Both the position numbers and the translations under genes were made by a program. From PALSA-1353 sp050014015 (GTDB taxonomy: Bacteria > Planctomycetota > Phycisphaerae > Tepidisphaerales > Tepidisphaeraceae), in the NCBI GenBank assembly GCA_050014015.1, contig JBEKEC010000024.1, positions 7,470 through 71,469 on the forward strand: a DNA stretch of 64,000 bases, written 5' to 3'. This document shows positions 42,953-52,369 of the stretch, piece after piece. Each line of letters opens with the position of its first letter. The first letter of the stretch is position 1. The notes under the pieces were generated by a model. It worked only from the letters and a program-made list of their open reading frames with translations, was not told where the DNA came from and did no database searches.

Positions 42953-44161
42953 TTATATCTCCAGCATCTGCCGCGTCGGTTCTTCCAGGTATTGCTTGAG
43001 CCGCACCAGGAAGCTGACGGATTCGCGGCCGTCGACCAGGCGGTGGTCGTAACTTAACGCCAAGTACATCATCGAGCGGATTTCGACCTTGTCATTGACG
43101 ACGACGGGGCGTTTCTGGATGGCGTGCATGCCGAGGATGCCGCTTTGCGGGGGGTTGAGGATCGGGGTGCTGAGCAGGCTGCCGAAGATGCCGCCGTTGG
43201 TGATCGTGAACGTTCCGCCGGAGAGTTCCTCCAGGGATAGTTTTCCGTCGCGGGTAGCGCCGGCGAGGCGTTTGATCTCGGATTCGATTTTAGCGAAGGA
43301 CATTTTTTCGGCATTGCGAAGCACGGGCACCGCCAGGCCGCGCTCCGTGCTGACGGCGATGCCCAGGTTCACGAATTGGTGATAAACGACGTTATCCTCT
43401 TCGATGAAGGCGTTGACCTTGGGGAATTCCTTCAGGGCCAGGACGCAGGCGCGGGCGAAGAAGCTCATGAGTCCCAGTCCGACGCCGTGGACTTCCTGGA
43501 ACCGGTCCTTGAATTTGTTGCGCAGCTCGATGATGGAGGTGAGGTCCACCTCGTTGAAGGTGGTAAGGATGGCGGCGGTGTGCTGGGCGAGGAGCAGGGT
43601 TTCGGCGATGCGCTTGCGGATTTTGCTCATGGGCGCGCGGTGGATGCCGGTGGAATCGTAGCTGATCGCCTGCGCCGCCGGCGCGGGGGCGACGTCCTTT
43701 TTTCGCTCGGCCGAGGCTGAGGGCGCGGAGGCAAAGGCTTCGACGTCTTCCTTGGTAAGCCGGCCCTTGGGGCCGGTCGCGGGGACCGACTTGGGATTGA
43801 GTTGATTCTCGGCAACCAGCCGTCGAACCGCGGGGCTGAAATCTGCCAGCGGATCATTGGCCAGCGGCGGCGGCGCGGGAGCTGGAGCCGGCTTCTTCGG
43901 CTCAGCCGGTTTGGCGCTGGTGGCGTCCGTCGGATCGATTTCGGCGATCACGTCGCCCACTTCCACCATTTCTCCTTCGCGTTTTTTCGGATGGATGATG
44001 CCGGCCGATTCCGCGGTGACGTCGGCGTTGGCCTTGTCGCTTTCCAATTCGCAGATCGGCTCATCGACGCCGACGGATTGTCCGTCCTGCTTGTGCCATT
44101 TGAGGAGCTTGGCCTGTTTGACCGACTCGCCGAGACCGGGAACTTTTACCTGGATCGCCAT
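42953..44161 (-). CDS. sucB: Dihydrolipoamide succinyltransferase (E2 of 2-oxoglutarate dehydrogenase)
   Basis: A 402-residue E2 component that transfers the succinyl group from lipoyl-lysine to CoA in the TCA cycle. Residues 1-75 form one lipoyl domain with the modified Lys in ICELESDKANADVTAESAG (Lys43 or so). A Pro/Ala linker leads to the E3/E1-binding domain (FSPAVRRLVAENQLNP near residue 110). The catalytic domain follows from about 170, with LGIAVSTERGLAVPVLRN, TFTITNGGIFGSLLSTPILN, and active-site LSYDHRLVDGRE near residue 375. The start at 44161 (MAIQVKVPGLGES) is the family start. It follows sucA by 27 bases. Confidence 0.96.
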   Translation of the reverse strand: MAIQVKVPGLGESVKQAKLLKWHKQDGQSVGVDEPICELESDKANADVTAESAGIIHPKKREGEMVEVGDVIAEIDPTDATSAKPAEPKKPAPAPAPPPLANDPLADFSPAVRRLVAENQLNPKSVPATGPKGRLTKEDVEAFASAPSASAERKKDVAPAPAAQAISYDSTGIHRAPMSKIRKRIAETLLLAQHTAAILTTFNEVDLTSIIELRNKFKDRFQEVHGVGLGLMSFFARACVLALKEFPKVNAFIEEDNVVYHQFVNLGIAVSTERGLAVPVLRNAEKMSFAKIESEIKRLAGATRDGKLSLEELSGGTFTITNGGIFGSLLSTPILNPPQSGILGMHAIQKRPVVVNDKVEIRSMMYLALSYDHRLVDGRESVSFLVRLKQYLEEPTRQMLEI

Positions 44162-44188
44162 GGATTGGTCCTTCTCTGAACCGATGTT

Positions 44189-47026
44189 TTAGTCCCCGCC
44201 GACGCCGGAGCCGTGGGCGACTTTTTCCAATTGGGGTTCCGTTTCGGCGGGTTTGGATTCGATCGCCGGCAGCGCGGGCAGGTCCAAGGCCCGGGAAATT
44301 ATGTCCGCTTCTTCCTGATCGTTGATCCGCTTGGAACCCACGGCGGGGCTGGCGGAGTCCTCGCGGCCGAAATAGTTCAGCACGGCGGTCTCCGGCAGCA
44401 TCGGCTCCAGACGGTCGGACATGAACGTCCAGGCCCCGCGGTTCTTCGGCTCCTCCTGCACCCAGCCCACGTCGTGGGCGTTGCGGTACTTGGCAAGGAT
44501 CGCCTGAAGCTCCGCCTTGGGATACGGATAAAGCTGCTCGACGCGCACGATGGCGACGTCCTGGCTTCCGGCTTTTTCGCGGGCGGCTTCCAGCGTGAAA
44601 TAAATCTTCCCGCTGCACAGCAGCAGCCGCCTCACCCGATCCCGCGATGGAAACGTGCGATCGTCGATCACCAGATGGAACGATCCATCCGTCAGATCGG
44701 TCAGCACCGAGATGGCATCGCGGAGATTGGCCTTGGGCATCATGAGGATCAGCGGCTTGCGGAAGTTGCGCTTCATCTGGCGCCTAAGCACGTGGAAATA
44801 CTGTGCCGGCGTGCTGGGATAAACGACCTGGACGTTGTCCTCGGCGGCCAGGGCCAGGAAGCGGTCGAGATAGGCGTAGGAATGTTCCGGCCCGGAGCCT
44901 TCGTAGCCGTGCGGCAGCAGCATCACCAGTCCGGACATCTTCCCCCATTTGGATTCGGCGGCGACGATGAACTGGTCGATGATCGGCTGGGCCATGTTCA
45001 CGAAATCCCCGAACTGCGCCTCCCAAACCACGAGGTTGCGCGGGTCGGCGGTGCTGAATCCGTACTCGAACCCCAGTACCGCCAGTTCCGACAGCATCGT
45101 GTTGACGACGATGATGGGCGCCTGGTGTTCGGCGATGTTCGCCAGGGGAACGTATTTGTCCCCGTTGTTGTAATCGCGCAGGGCGGCGTGGCGGTGGGTG
45201 AAGGTGCCGCGCTGGGTGTCCTGACCGACGAATCGGACGGGGATCCCTTCCAGCAGCATGCTTCCCAGCGCCAGCATTTCCGCCCCGCCCCAGTCGATCG
45301 GAGCTTTCCCCAGCGACATTTCAAGCCGGCGGCTCAGCAATCCCTTGAGCTTGGGATGAACGGTGAATCCGTTGGGGACTCGGGCCGCGCCCTCGCCGAC
45401 CTTCCGCAGAATCTCGGCCGACACCTTGGTGACCGCCGACCAATCCGCCCCGGCGCGACAGTAGCCTTTCCAAATGCCGCCGAAGGACGGCGGGAGGCTC
45501 ACCGCCGTCGGCATGCTTTGGCGGGCGTTGTTGAGCGCCTCGTCGAGCCGGCGACGGCATTCGGTTTTCATTTCCTCCAACTTTTCCGCGGTGAGGACGC
45601 CCTGATCGAGCAGTAGCTTGGCATAGATATCGCGGACGGAGGTTTTGGCGGCGATTTCGCGGGCCATCACGGGCTGCGTGAAACTCGCCTCGTCCTGTTC
45701 GTTGTGGCCGTTCTTGCGGTAACACCAGAAGTCGATCATGACGTCGCAGTGGAATTCCTGCCGGAATGCGATCGCCAGCCGCGCCGCATGAATGCACGCC
45801 TCGGGATCGTCGCCGTTGACGTGGAAAATCGGGGCTTGAATCATCTTGGCCACGTCGGTGGGATACGGCGTGAACCGGCCCTGGCGCGGCAACGTGGTGA
45901 AGCCAATCTGGTTGTTCACGATCAGGTGGATCGTGCCGCCGGTGCGATAGTACGGCAATTCCGACAGGCCCAGGGTTTCGTGGACGATTCCCTGTCCGCA
46001 GAACGCCGCGTCGCCGTGGATGAGGATCGGGACCACCCGGGTGCGCGTCGCGTGATCGCCGCGATAGTTCTGCTTGGCGCGAACGATCCCGACGACCACC
46101 GGATCGACCAGTTCGAGATGGCTGGGGTTGTAGCTCAGGGCAATGTGGATGGTGTGGTTGTTCTTTGTCTGGCGGTCCTGGGCATAGCCCAGGTGATACT
46201 TGACGTCGCCGTCGCCGTCCTGGTTGTCCAGGATTCTGCCCTCGAATTCGCGGAAGATGACCTCGTAGGGCTTGTTGACGACGTGCGCCAGGACGTTGAG
46301 TCGGCCGCGATGCGACATCCCCATCACGACTTCCAGAATCCCCAGCGAAGCGCCGTCTTCGACCAGGGTATTGAGCAGCGGGATCAGCGCCTCGCCGCCC
46401 TCCAGACCGAAGCGTTTTTGTCCCGGCTGCTTGAGGGCGAGAAAATCTTCCAATCCCTGGGCGACGATGAGTTCGTACAGCAGGGCCTCCCGGTCCGCGG
46501 CCGTCAGGACCGGACGGTTGAGAATCGGCTCCATGCGCTGGATGAGCCATTCGCGCTGCGCCTTGTCGGTGATGTTGACGAACTCGACGCCCAGCGTGCT
46601 GCAATAAGTGGTCCGCAACTTGTCGATCAGATCGCGCAGCGTCCCGTCGAAGGGGCCTTGGAAATCGGTTTGAGTGACGCGCTTGTCCATGTCCGCCGGC
46701 GTCAGCCCGAACTGCGAGAAATCAAGCAGCGCATGGCTGGGCCGGTTGTGTCCGAGCGGATCGAGGTTGGCGATGAAATGCCCCAACTCGCGGTATGAAT
46801 GGACCAGGTTTTTCGTCTCGACGCCGGCGCGGGCCTGGCTCGGGGTGAGATGGCCGTCGGCGTCGAATGCGCCGCTGAGGGCGGCGGCACGTCCACCGGC
46901 GGCGTCGAAGCCCGCGAAAAACGCCTGCCAATACGCGTCCACCGAGCTCGGATCGATCTGATACTGCTGATACAGCCGGTCGATGTAATCCGCATTGTCC
47001 CGGTTGATATTGTCGAACGCTTCCAT
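44189..47026 (-). CDS. sucA: 2-oxoglutarate dehydrogenase E1 component
   Basis: A thiamine-diphosphate enzyme of about 945 residues that decarboxylates 2-oxoglutarate and passes the succinyl group to SucB. The N-terminus (DYIDRLYQQYQIDPSSVDAYW) is the E2-binding peptide of the family. Core motifs: VVMGMSHRGRLNVLAHVVNK, SYNPSHLELVDPVVVG, GDAAFCGQGIVHETLGLS, HLIVNNQIGFTT, VNGDDPEACIHAARLA, and in the last third VRFVGQDTQRGTFTHRHA and LLPHGYEGSGPEHSYAYLDR. All expected domains are present at normal length. I used the ATG at 47026; a GTG two codons earlier is possible. sucB follows; the E3 gene is elsewhere. Confidence 0.96.
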   Translation of the reverse strand: MEAFDNINRDNADYIDRLYQQYQIDPSSVDAYWQAFFAGFDAAGGRAAALSGAFDADGHLTPSQARAGVETKNLVHSYRELGHFIANLDPLGHNRPSHALLDFSQFGLTPADMDKRVTQTDFQGPFDGTLRDLIDKLRTTYCSTLGVEFVNITDKAQREWLIQRMEPILNRPVLTAADREALLYELIVAQGLEDFLALKQPGQKRFGLEGGEALIPLLNTLVEDGASLGILEVVMGMSHRGRLNVLAHVVNKPYEVIFREFEGRILDNQDGDGDVKYHLGYAQDRQTKNNHTIHIALSYNPSHLELVDPVVVGIVRAKQNYRGDHATRTRVVPILIHGDAAFCGQGIVHETLGLSELPYYRTGGTIHLIVNNQIGFTTLPRQGRFTPYPTDVAKMIQAPIFHVNGDDPEACIHAARLAIAFRQEFHCDVMIDFWCYRKNGHNEQDEASFTQPVMAREIAAKTSVRDIYAKLLLDQGVLTAEKLEEMKTECRRRLDEALNNARQSMPTAVSLPPSFGGIWKGYCRAGADWSAVTKVSAEILRKVGEGAARVPNGFTVHPKLKGLLSRRLEMSLGKAPIDWGGAEMLALGSMLLEGIPVRFVGQDTQRGTFTHRHAALRDYNNGDKYVPLANIAEHQAPIIVVNTMLSELAVLGFEYGFSTADPRNLVVWEAQFGDFVNMAQPIIDQFIVAAESKWGKMSGLVMLLPHGYEGSGPEHSYAYLDRFLALAAEDNVQVVYPSTPAQYFHVLRRQMKRNFRKPLILMMPKANLRDAISVLTDLTDGSFHLVIDDRTFPSRDRVRRLLLCSGKIYFTLEAAREKAGSQDVAIVRVEQLYPYPKAELQAILAKYRNAHDVGWVQEEPKNRGAWTFMSDRLEPMLPETAVLNYFGREDSASPAVGSKRINDQEEADIISRALDLPALPAIESKPAETEPQLEKVAHGSGVGGD

Positions 47027-47386
47027 AGACACAAGTCCCAGCGCCCCCGATTCCGATGGGCTCTCAATTGTAGGCCTTCAATTAATCGGCGCCCTCAACT
47101 AGCTTAACGCCTTCCTTTTGCCTTTCCAGCGTTGAACGACTCAATACTTCAATGCCTTGCCTTCTACATCGACCCTCTCTCCTATCCGCCTCAAACACCA
47201 CGCGTTTTCGCAGTTCAGCAAGAATGAGGCATCCATTAAATTATCGTAAAAATCTCCCATAACCTTAATTCGTGCAATGTGTTACAAATATCCGGCATCC
47301 CGCGTCCGGTTTTTCGCCTTATTCAATCAATCCGGGACAAAGACTAGAATGAGGTTAGACGATAATCCCTGATTGGGCGAGCGACC
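47027..47386. other. Divergent intergenic region of sucA and the zinc-ribbon gene
   Basis: About 360 bases, with AT-rich DNA from 47190 to 47350. For the plus-strand gene a weak TTCAAT, 17 bases, TAGAAT (about 47323-47351) could be a promoter. No sucA promoter could be placed with confidence and no gene is seen. Confidence 0.4.
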
Positions 47387-47920
47387 ATGTCAACGGAAAT
47401 AATTTGTCCAGATTGCGGGGGCGTAATTGGCGGCGTTTCGACCGATGGCGGGCGGGCGTGCGTATGTTGGGCCAATAAATCCGCCGACGGCGAACTGCCA
47501 GGCGGGCAGGATTCCAGCGGGGACACGGTCGTCGAACGGCCCGATAGCCCGCGGCCCAAGGTTTGCTGCCAATGCGGGACGGATTTGACCGGCAAAAAGC
47601 GCTTGCGCGACAGCCGGGGATACTGGTGTTACGCCTGCCACAAGCTGGATAAGGAAGCGAACAAGCCCAAAGGCGAGCGATGCGACGATTGCGGCCGAAT
47701 CGTCGCCGAAGCCGCGTTGAGCGAATTTGAAGGGCGCCGTATCTGCGGCGCCTGCCGGGCCGAACGAAAAGACCTCGCCAGGGAGCGCCGCCGGTTCAGC
47801 CCCGTCAAGACCGACGCGCATGACAAGTTGGCCAAGCAACGGGTGTACTGGCTGTTTGCCGTTCTTGCCGTTCTGGCGGTGATCGTTATCCTTCGCCAAC
47901 TGAAGATCATCGGAGTGTGA
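47387..47920 (+). CDS. Zinc-ribbon protein with C-terminal membrane anchor
   Basis: A 177-residue protein with three treble-clef or ribbon-like Cys clusters: IICPDCGG (residues 6-12), CCQCGTDLTGKKRLRD with YWCYACHK (about 60-85), and CDDCGRIV with RRICGACRAER (about 98-125). A basic linker follows (LARERRRFSPVKTDAHDKLAKQR split by a turn), then one hydrophobic helix near residues 152-170 and a short tail. The layout suggests a tail-anchored inner-membrane protein with cytoplasmic zinc ribbons. No specific function is recognised. The 25-base gap to the ASCH gene suggests one transcript. Confidence 0.65.
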   Translation: MSTEIICPDCGGVIGGVSTDGGRACVCWANKSADGELPGGQDSSGDTVVERPDSPRPKVCCQCGTDLTGKKRLRDSRGYWCYACHKLDKEANKPKGERCDDCGRIVAEAALSEFEGRRICGACRAERKDLARERRRFSPVKTDAHDKLAKQRVYWLFAVLAVLAVIVILRQLKIIGV

Positions 47921-47945
47921 ACGGGACCGTGGGCTGCGGGGCGGA

Positions 47946-48353
47946 ATGCCGCAAATCCTATTCAAACGCCAGTTCATAGACGCGATCCGGCGCGGCGACA
48001 AAACCACGACGTTGCGGCGATGGAAGTCCTGCCATTTGAGCGCGGGATCAAGAGCGTTCGCCCCGGGCGTGGGGTGGCTGAAAATCCTCTCCTGCGAGGA
48101 GATCAACCTCAAAGACCTCACTTGCGACGATGCCCAGGCCGACGGATTTGCTTCCCTCAGCGAGCTTCTGACCACGCTCCGGCGAATCTATCCGAACCCC
48201 AAAGCCGATGGCCGGCGCTGGTATCGCGTGGTTTTCCAGCCAGAGGCCCAGCAGCCCCCAACCCCCCGGGATGCCCGAAAGCACCTGGCTCGCCAAATCC
48301 GGGCCGACCTTGACAAGGCCGTCCGACAAAGCGGATCATTGTTCCACCTATGA
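47946..48353 (+). CDS. ASCH-domain protein
   Basis: A 135-residue ASCH-fold protein (PUA-like barrel, thought to bind RNA or nucleotides). The start of the fold reads ILFKRQFIDAIRRGDKTTTLRRW, whose GxKxxT/R pattern is the ASCH signature. It continues with GWLKILSCEEINLKDLT and LRRIYP, then a WYRVVF strand. The last 35 residues are a basic extension. The stop overlaps the start of the glutamine amidotransferase by four bases (ATGA), so the two are translationally coupled. ASCH proteins include nucleases and regulators of translation; nothing here fixes the activity. Confidence 0.72.
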   Translation: MPQILFKRQFIDAIRRGDKTTTLRRWKSCHLSAGSRAFAPGVGWLKILSCEEINLKDLTCDDAQADGFASLSELLTTLRRIYPNPKADGRRWYRVVFQPEAQQPPTPRDARKHLARQIRADLDKAVRQSGSLFHL

Positions 48354-49156
48354 GCAGCGCGGTCATCCTGCAACATGTCGCCCACGAGGCGCCGGGGCGA
48401 ATCGTCCCGATCTTCCGTGATTATGGGATCCCGGTTCAGCTTCGCCGGCTATATCAGGGAGACGAGGTGCCAACCGACCTCGATGAGGTCCGCGTCCTGG
48501 TGGTGCTGGGCGGCACGATGGGCGTGAGCGACGTGGGAAATCCGAAATTTCCCTATCTCGAGCAGGAAGTTGAGGTTCTGAAACGCATGATCGCCGCCGA
48601 CCGCCCGGTTCTGGGCATTTGCCTGGGCGCCCAGCTCCTGGCACACGCCGCGGGGGCTAGGGTCTATCCGAATACCAAACCCGGCCCCAAACCCGAAGAC
48701 CCGCCGGTTCCCGTACCGGAGCTTGGTTGGGGTCCGGTAACTTTCCCATTCCCCGGCGGAACGGAACCGATCGTCATGGGAATGACCGATGGCTCGATGA
48801 TGTTTCATTGGCATTACGACACGTTCGATCTTCCCCGATTGCCCCCGCCGCCGGACGCCCCGAAGCCTCCGGCGCCGCCGCCACCGGCGGGCAACGCCCT
48901 GCTTTCCTCCAGCCGATTGTGCAAAAACCAGGTCTTCCGTTTCAAAAACCGGCTTTTTGGGTTCCAATATCATTTTGAGTTCACTGAGAACGACCTTGAA
49001 ATGGTGATTTCCGCCGGGCGGCACGACATCGCCAAGGTTCTCGGCCCCGACGGCGAGAAAACGATCCGCCAGGAATCGGCCATGTATTACCCCCGCTACG
49101 CCCGGCAGGGCGAGCGGCTGCTTCGGAATTTCGTGCAGTTTCTCAAGGTGTATTGA
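48350..49156 (+). CDS. Class I glutamine amidotransferase-like protein
   Basis: A 268-residue stand-alone GATase1-fold protein, similar to GMP-synthase-type amidotransferase domains that act as gamma-glutamyl hydrolases or amidases. The catalytic triad can be read: Cys91 in VLGICLGAQLLAHA, His208 and Glu210 in FGFQYHFEFTE. The oxyanion segment VVLGGTMGVSD is near residue 52, and MMFHWHYDTFDLP near residue 150 is the usual HWD-like loop. A Pro-rich insertion (residues about 163-180) is unusual. It overlaps the ASCH gene by ATGA, a pairing that may hint at RNA or nucleotide-linked amidation, but the substrate is unknown. Confidence 0.85.
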   Translation: MSSAVILQHVAHEAPGRIVPIFRDYGIPVQLRRLYQGDEVPTDLDEVRVLVVLGGTMGVSDVGNPKFPYLEQEVEVLKRMIAADRPVLGICLGAQLLAHAAGARVYPNTKPGPKPEDPPVPVPELGWGPVTFPFPGGTEPIVMGMTDGSMMFHWHYDTFDLPRLPPPPDAPKPPAPPPPAGNALLSSSRLCKNQVFRFKNRLFGFQYHFEFTENDLEMVISAGRHDIAKVLGPDGEKTIRQESAMYYPRYARQGERLLRNFVQFLKVY

Positions 49157-49207
49157 TCGACTCCAGATCGTCGATCCGCGCCTAAGCGGGTCGCCCCGAG
49201 ATTGTGC

Positions 49208-50680
49208 ATGACATCGGCTCTAACCCATTCTGAACAATCCACCAGAAAGCCCTTCGTGCGGCCATGGGCATTGGCGACGCCTATCGTCGTCCTTCTCGTC
49301 TGTCTGCCCATGCTGCGGCCGCTGCGGCAACCGGGGCGGGCGTCGGATGATGAGCAGCTTCGCCTGGCGACGATCGCCGCCCTCGTTCAGCATTCCACCG
49401 ATCCTGGCCCCTTGGCCGAGCGGCTTGCCATCAACACCCGGCTGTTCATCCTGCCATCGCACGTCATTTCCGTCGATCATCGCATTTACAGCGATCAGCC
49501 CCCGATGCTGGCGTTCCTGCTCAGCGGCCCGGCCCTGATCCTTGATTGGATGGGATATCCCCTTCGGGAGAATTCCGTGCTGGCGGCCTATCTGCTGACC
49601 CTGCTCGGCGTGACGCTTCCGGTCGCGGCGGCGGCGGGGCTGATCTACCGCATGGGCCGAATCTTCGAGCTGCGCCGGCAATGGCGGACCGCACTGGCCG
49701 CCGCCGTCGTCTTCGGAACCGGACTCATCAGCTATGCCGTCGTCCTCAATCCCCACGTCCCCGCCGCCGTACTCGTCCTGGCTTCCGCCGCATGCCTCAT
49801 TCACCTGGCGGCAAGCCCCAACCCGTCGCGCGGCGGCGCTTGGCTCATCCTCGCCGGATTCTACGCCGCCCTGGCGGCCACCATCGACTTCTCCGCCATC
49901 GTCTTTCTCATTCTCCTGCTTGTCGCCGTGCCCGCCATGCGATTGCCAACCGCCCTTCGCATCGGCGGAATCATCCTCTATCTCTTCGGCGCCGCTCCGC
50001 CCATTCTCCTCCATGCGACTTTGACCATCCCGCTCACCGGCAATCTCCTGCCCGGGTCGATGCACCCGGAGTTGGCGATGCATCGCCGGCTCGTCGTCGA
50101 AGAACCCGCCATCGACGCCACCGCCGATTTGGCCGTCGCCAATTCGTCAATCGATGCCGATGACGATATGGACCCCAATCCCGCGCCGCCCTCGGTCTGG
50201 CAGAAAATCGAGCGCGGATTCGCCAGCTTCGCCGGCACCCTGCTCGGCGAGCATGGACTGTTGGTTCACTTCCCCGTGGTGATCCTGGGCTTCGCCGGAA
50301 TGTTCGCGGTCATGCACCGACATTGGCCCAGCACCACCAAGATCCTCGCTGCCGACAGCGCCATCGCCGCCATCATCGGCGTGATCATCTTCTGCGCCAC
50401 GCGCTACGGCTCGGCCAGCGCCGGCTTCGCCAACCGCTGGCTCATCGTATTTCTCCCATTCCTTCTCTTCTGGGCCGGCGCCTGGCTCCGTCGCCCCCAT
50501 TCCACCCCCATCTGGTCCCTGGCCGCCATTCTGCTCGCCTTCAGCGTATTGGTCTCCCTGATCGGCGTTACCGATCCGATGCCCGTCGGCGGCTACAGTA
50601 AATACACCGCCGTCTCAGCCCTGCGCGATTTATTCAAATCGTCGCCACAGCTTCAGGGAACCACCCTGGCGGATAGATAG
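49208..50680 (+). CDS. GT-C-like multi-pass membrane protein
   Basis: A 490-residue protein with about 11 hydrophobic segments. After helix 1 the periplasmic loop holds GRASDDEQLRLATIAALV (acidic pair) and VISVDHRIYSDQPPMLAFLLSG. The DD and QPPxL patterns resemble PMT/ArnT-like polyprenyl-phosphate glycosyltransferases. An acidic, Asp-rich loop at residues about 300-325 (DADDDMDPNPAPP) is unusual. I chose the ATG at 49208; a TTG two codons upstream is possible. It is near the TPR-GT9 gene, so a role in glycan assembly is likely though not proven. Substrate unknown. Confidence 0.62.
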   Translation: MTSALTHSEQSTRKPFVRPWALATPIVVLLVCLPMLRPLRQPGRASDDEQLRLATIAALVQHSTDPGPLAERLAINTRLFILPSHVISVDHRIYSDQPPMLAFLLSGPALILDWMGYPLRENSVLAAYLLTLLGVTLPVAAAAGLIYRMGRIFELRRQWRTALAAAVVFGTGLISYAVVLNPHVPAAVLVLASAACLIHLAASPNPSRGGAWLILAGFYAALAATIDFSAIVFLILLLVAVPAMRLPTALRIGGIILYLFGAAPPILLHATLTIPLTGNLLPGSMHPELAMHRRLVVEEPAIDATADLAVANSSIDADDDMDPNPAPPSVWQKIERGFASFAGTLLGEHGLLVHFPVVILGFAGMFAVMHRHWPSTTKILAADSAIAAIIGVIIFCATRYGSASAGFANRWLIVFLPFLLFWAGAWLRRPHSTPIWSLAAILLAFSVLVSLIGVTDPMPVGGYSKYTAVSALRDLFKSSPQLQGTTLADR

Positions 50681-50794
50681 CGGGCCTCCGTTCCGCCACA
50701 TCCGACTCACGTCGCGGCGATATGTTTCCGCTACGCAACTCATCGCTATCTGTTGCGAAAGAGCAATCCGCACCGGATAGTTCCCGTTGACCGC

Positions 50795-52246
50795 ATGGCC
50801 CAGCTCACGATCCAACAAGCCTTCGATCTGGCCTTGCAGCACCACCAGGCCGGGCGGTTGCGCCAGGCCGAGCAGCTTTACCGGCAGGTCCTGGCCCAGC
50901 AGTCGGAGCATGCCGGTGCGATGCACTTTTTGGGAGTGATTGCCCATCAGGTCGGACGGAATGACGTGGCGGTGGAGTTGATCCGTCGGGCCATCGCCCT
51001 CAACCCCAACCACCCCGAAGCCCACTACAATCTCGGGCTAGCCCTGAGCGAGAAAGGCCAACTCGATGAGGCCATCGCGGCCTATCGTCAGGCCATCGCC
51101 CTTAACCACAACAATCCCGAAGCCCACAGCAATCTCGGCAATACTCTGAGAGAAAAAGGCCGGTTCGATGAGGCCATCGCCGCCTGTCGTCGGGCCATCC
51201 ACCTCAAGCCCGATTATGCCGAGGCATATAACAATCTGGGCGTCGCACTGATGGACATCGGGCAACTGGATGAGGCGACCACCGCCTGCCGCCGGGCGAT
51301 CGAACTGAAGGCCGACTTTGCGCACGCGCATTGGAACTATGCCTTGCTGCTGCTGAAACGGGGCGAATTCGAGCAGGGTTGGAAGGAATTCGAATGGCGG
51401 CTGCGGATGCCACGGATGGGGCTGGCGCGGGACTTTCCCCAGCCGCGCTGGACTGGGCAGGAGGCGCGCGGCAAAACCATCCTTCTGTTTGCCGAAGGCG
51501 GATTCGGCGATGCGATGTGTTTTATCCGCTACGCGCCCCTGCTTGCCGGGCGAGGGGCAACGGTGCTCTTGGAATGCCAGGCCGAATTGGCGCCGTTGCT
51601 GAGCCGGATGCGTGGGATCTCGGCGGTGTTTGCGCGTGGAGAGCGGCTGGCGGCGTTCGATTGGCAGACGCCGCTGCAAAGCCTGCCTCTGGTTTTCGGC
51701 ACGACGATGGAGACGATTCCCGCCGACGTGCCCTACTTGGCGGCGCCGCCGCAGCGCATCGCGCAATGGGCCAATCGGCTGGCGGGCAATTCATCGTTCA
51801 AGGTGGGCCTGGCGTGGGGGAGAAGCCCCGGGCGGGATGCGCGGTCGTGCTGGCTGGCGACGTTCGCGCCGCTGGCGGCGGTTCCGGAAGTCACGTTCTA
51901 TGGCCTGCAAAAAGGTCCGGAAGCGAATCAGCCCGTTCCACCGGGACTGCGGCTGATTCAAATGGGCGAAGAGCTTGGCGACTTCGCCGATACCGCCGCG
52001 CTGGTGTCGAACCTGGACCTGGTGATTTCGGTCGACACAAGCGTCGTACATCTGGCCGGTGGATTGGGACGCCCGGTCTGGACGCTGATTGACTCCAATC
52101 CTTCGTTCCAATGGCTGCGCGACCGGCTGGACAGCCCGTGGTATCCGACGATGCGATTATTCCGCCAGTCTTGCAGAGGGGATTGGGACAGCGTCATCAC
52201 GCGAGTGGCCGAGGCGTTATCCCTTTGGATCAAGAATCGCGCCTGA
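50795..52246 (+). CDS. TPR protein with GT9/heptosyltransferase-like domain
   Basis: A protein of about 483 residues. I chose the ATG at 50795 (MAQLTIQQAFDLALQHHQAG), which starts the first repeat helix. Residues 1-200 hold five to six TPRs with the consensus PEAHYNLGLALSEKGQLDEAI. Residues about 215-475 resemble the GT-B fold of family 9: TILLFAEGGFGDAMCFIRYAP (dinucleotide-like loop with GFGD), VLLECQAELAPLL, and DLVISVDTSVVHLAGGLGRP, the GT9 signature segment. Such TPR-GT9 proteins occur in Planctomycetota and Proteobacteria and may glycosylate proteins, for example flagellin. It is cytoplasmic. It is convergent with hisA. Confidence 0.85.
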   Translation: MAQLTIQQAFDLALQHHQAGRLRQAEQLYRQVLAQQSEHAGAMHFLGVIAHQVGRNDVAVELIRRAIALNPNHPEAHYNLGLALSEKGQLDEAIAAYRQAIALNHNNPEAHSNLGNTLREKGRFDEAIAACRRAIHLKPDYAEAYNNLGVALMDIGQLDEATTACRRAIELKADFAHAHWNYALLLLKRGEFEQGWKEFEWRLRMPRMGLARDFPQPRWTGQEARGKTILLFAEGGFGDAMCFIRYAPLLAGRGATVLLECQAELAPLLSRMRGISAVFARGERLAAFDWQTPLQSLPLVFGTTMETIPADVPYLAAPPQRIAQWANRLAGNSSFKVGLAWGRSPGRDARSCWLATFAPLAAVPEVTFYGLQKGPEANQPVPPGLRLIQMGEELGDFADTAALVSNLDLVISVDTSVVHLAGGLGRPVWTLIDSNPSFQWLRDRLDSPWYPTMRLFRQSCRGDWDSVITRVAEALSLWIKNRA

Positions 52247-52369
52247 CTTTCCGGAATCTTTTGTCGCTCCAGTTCGGTCGACCTCCCCGTTATGCCGCCC
52301 GCACTGAATTGTTCCTGAACAATGCACCGATCATTGCGCACGCGGGGTCTGAACGGGTCGATTCCTGTT

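Noticed and set aside
45704..46798. Plus-strand frames within sucA
   Set aside because: Antisense shadows of an intact sucA.
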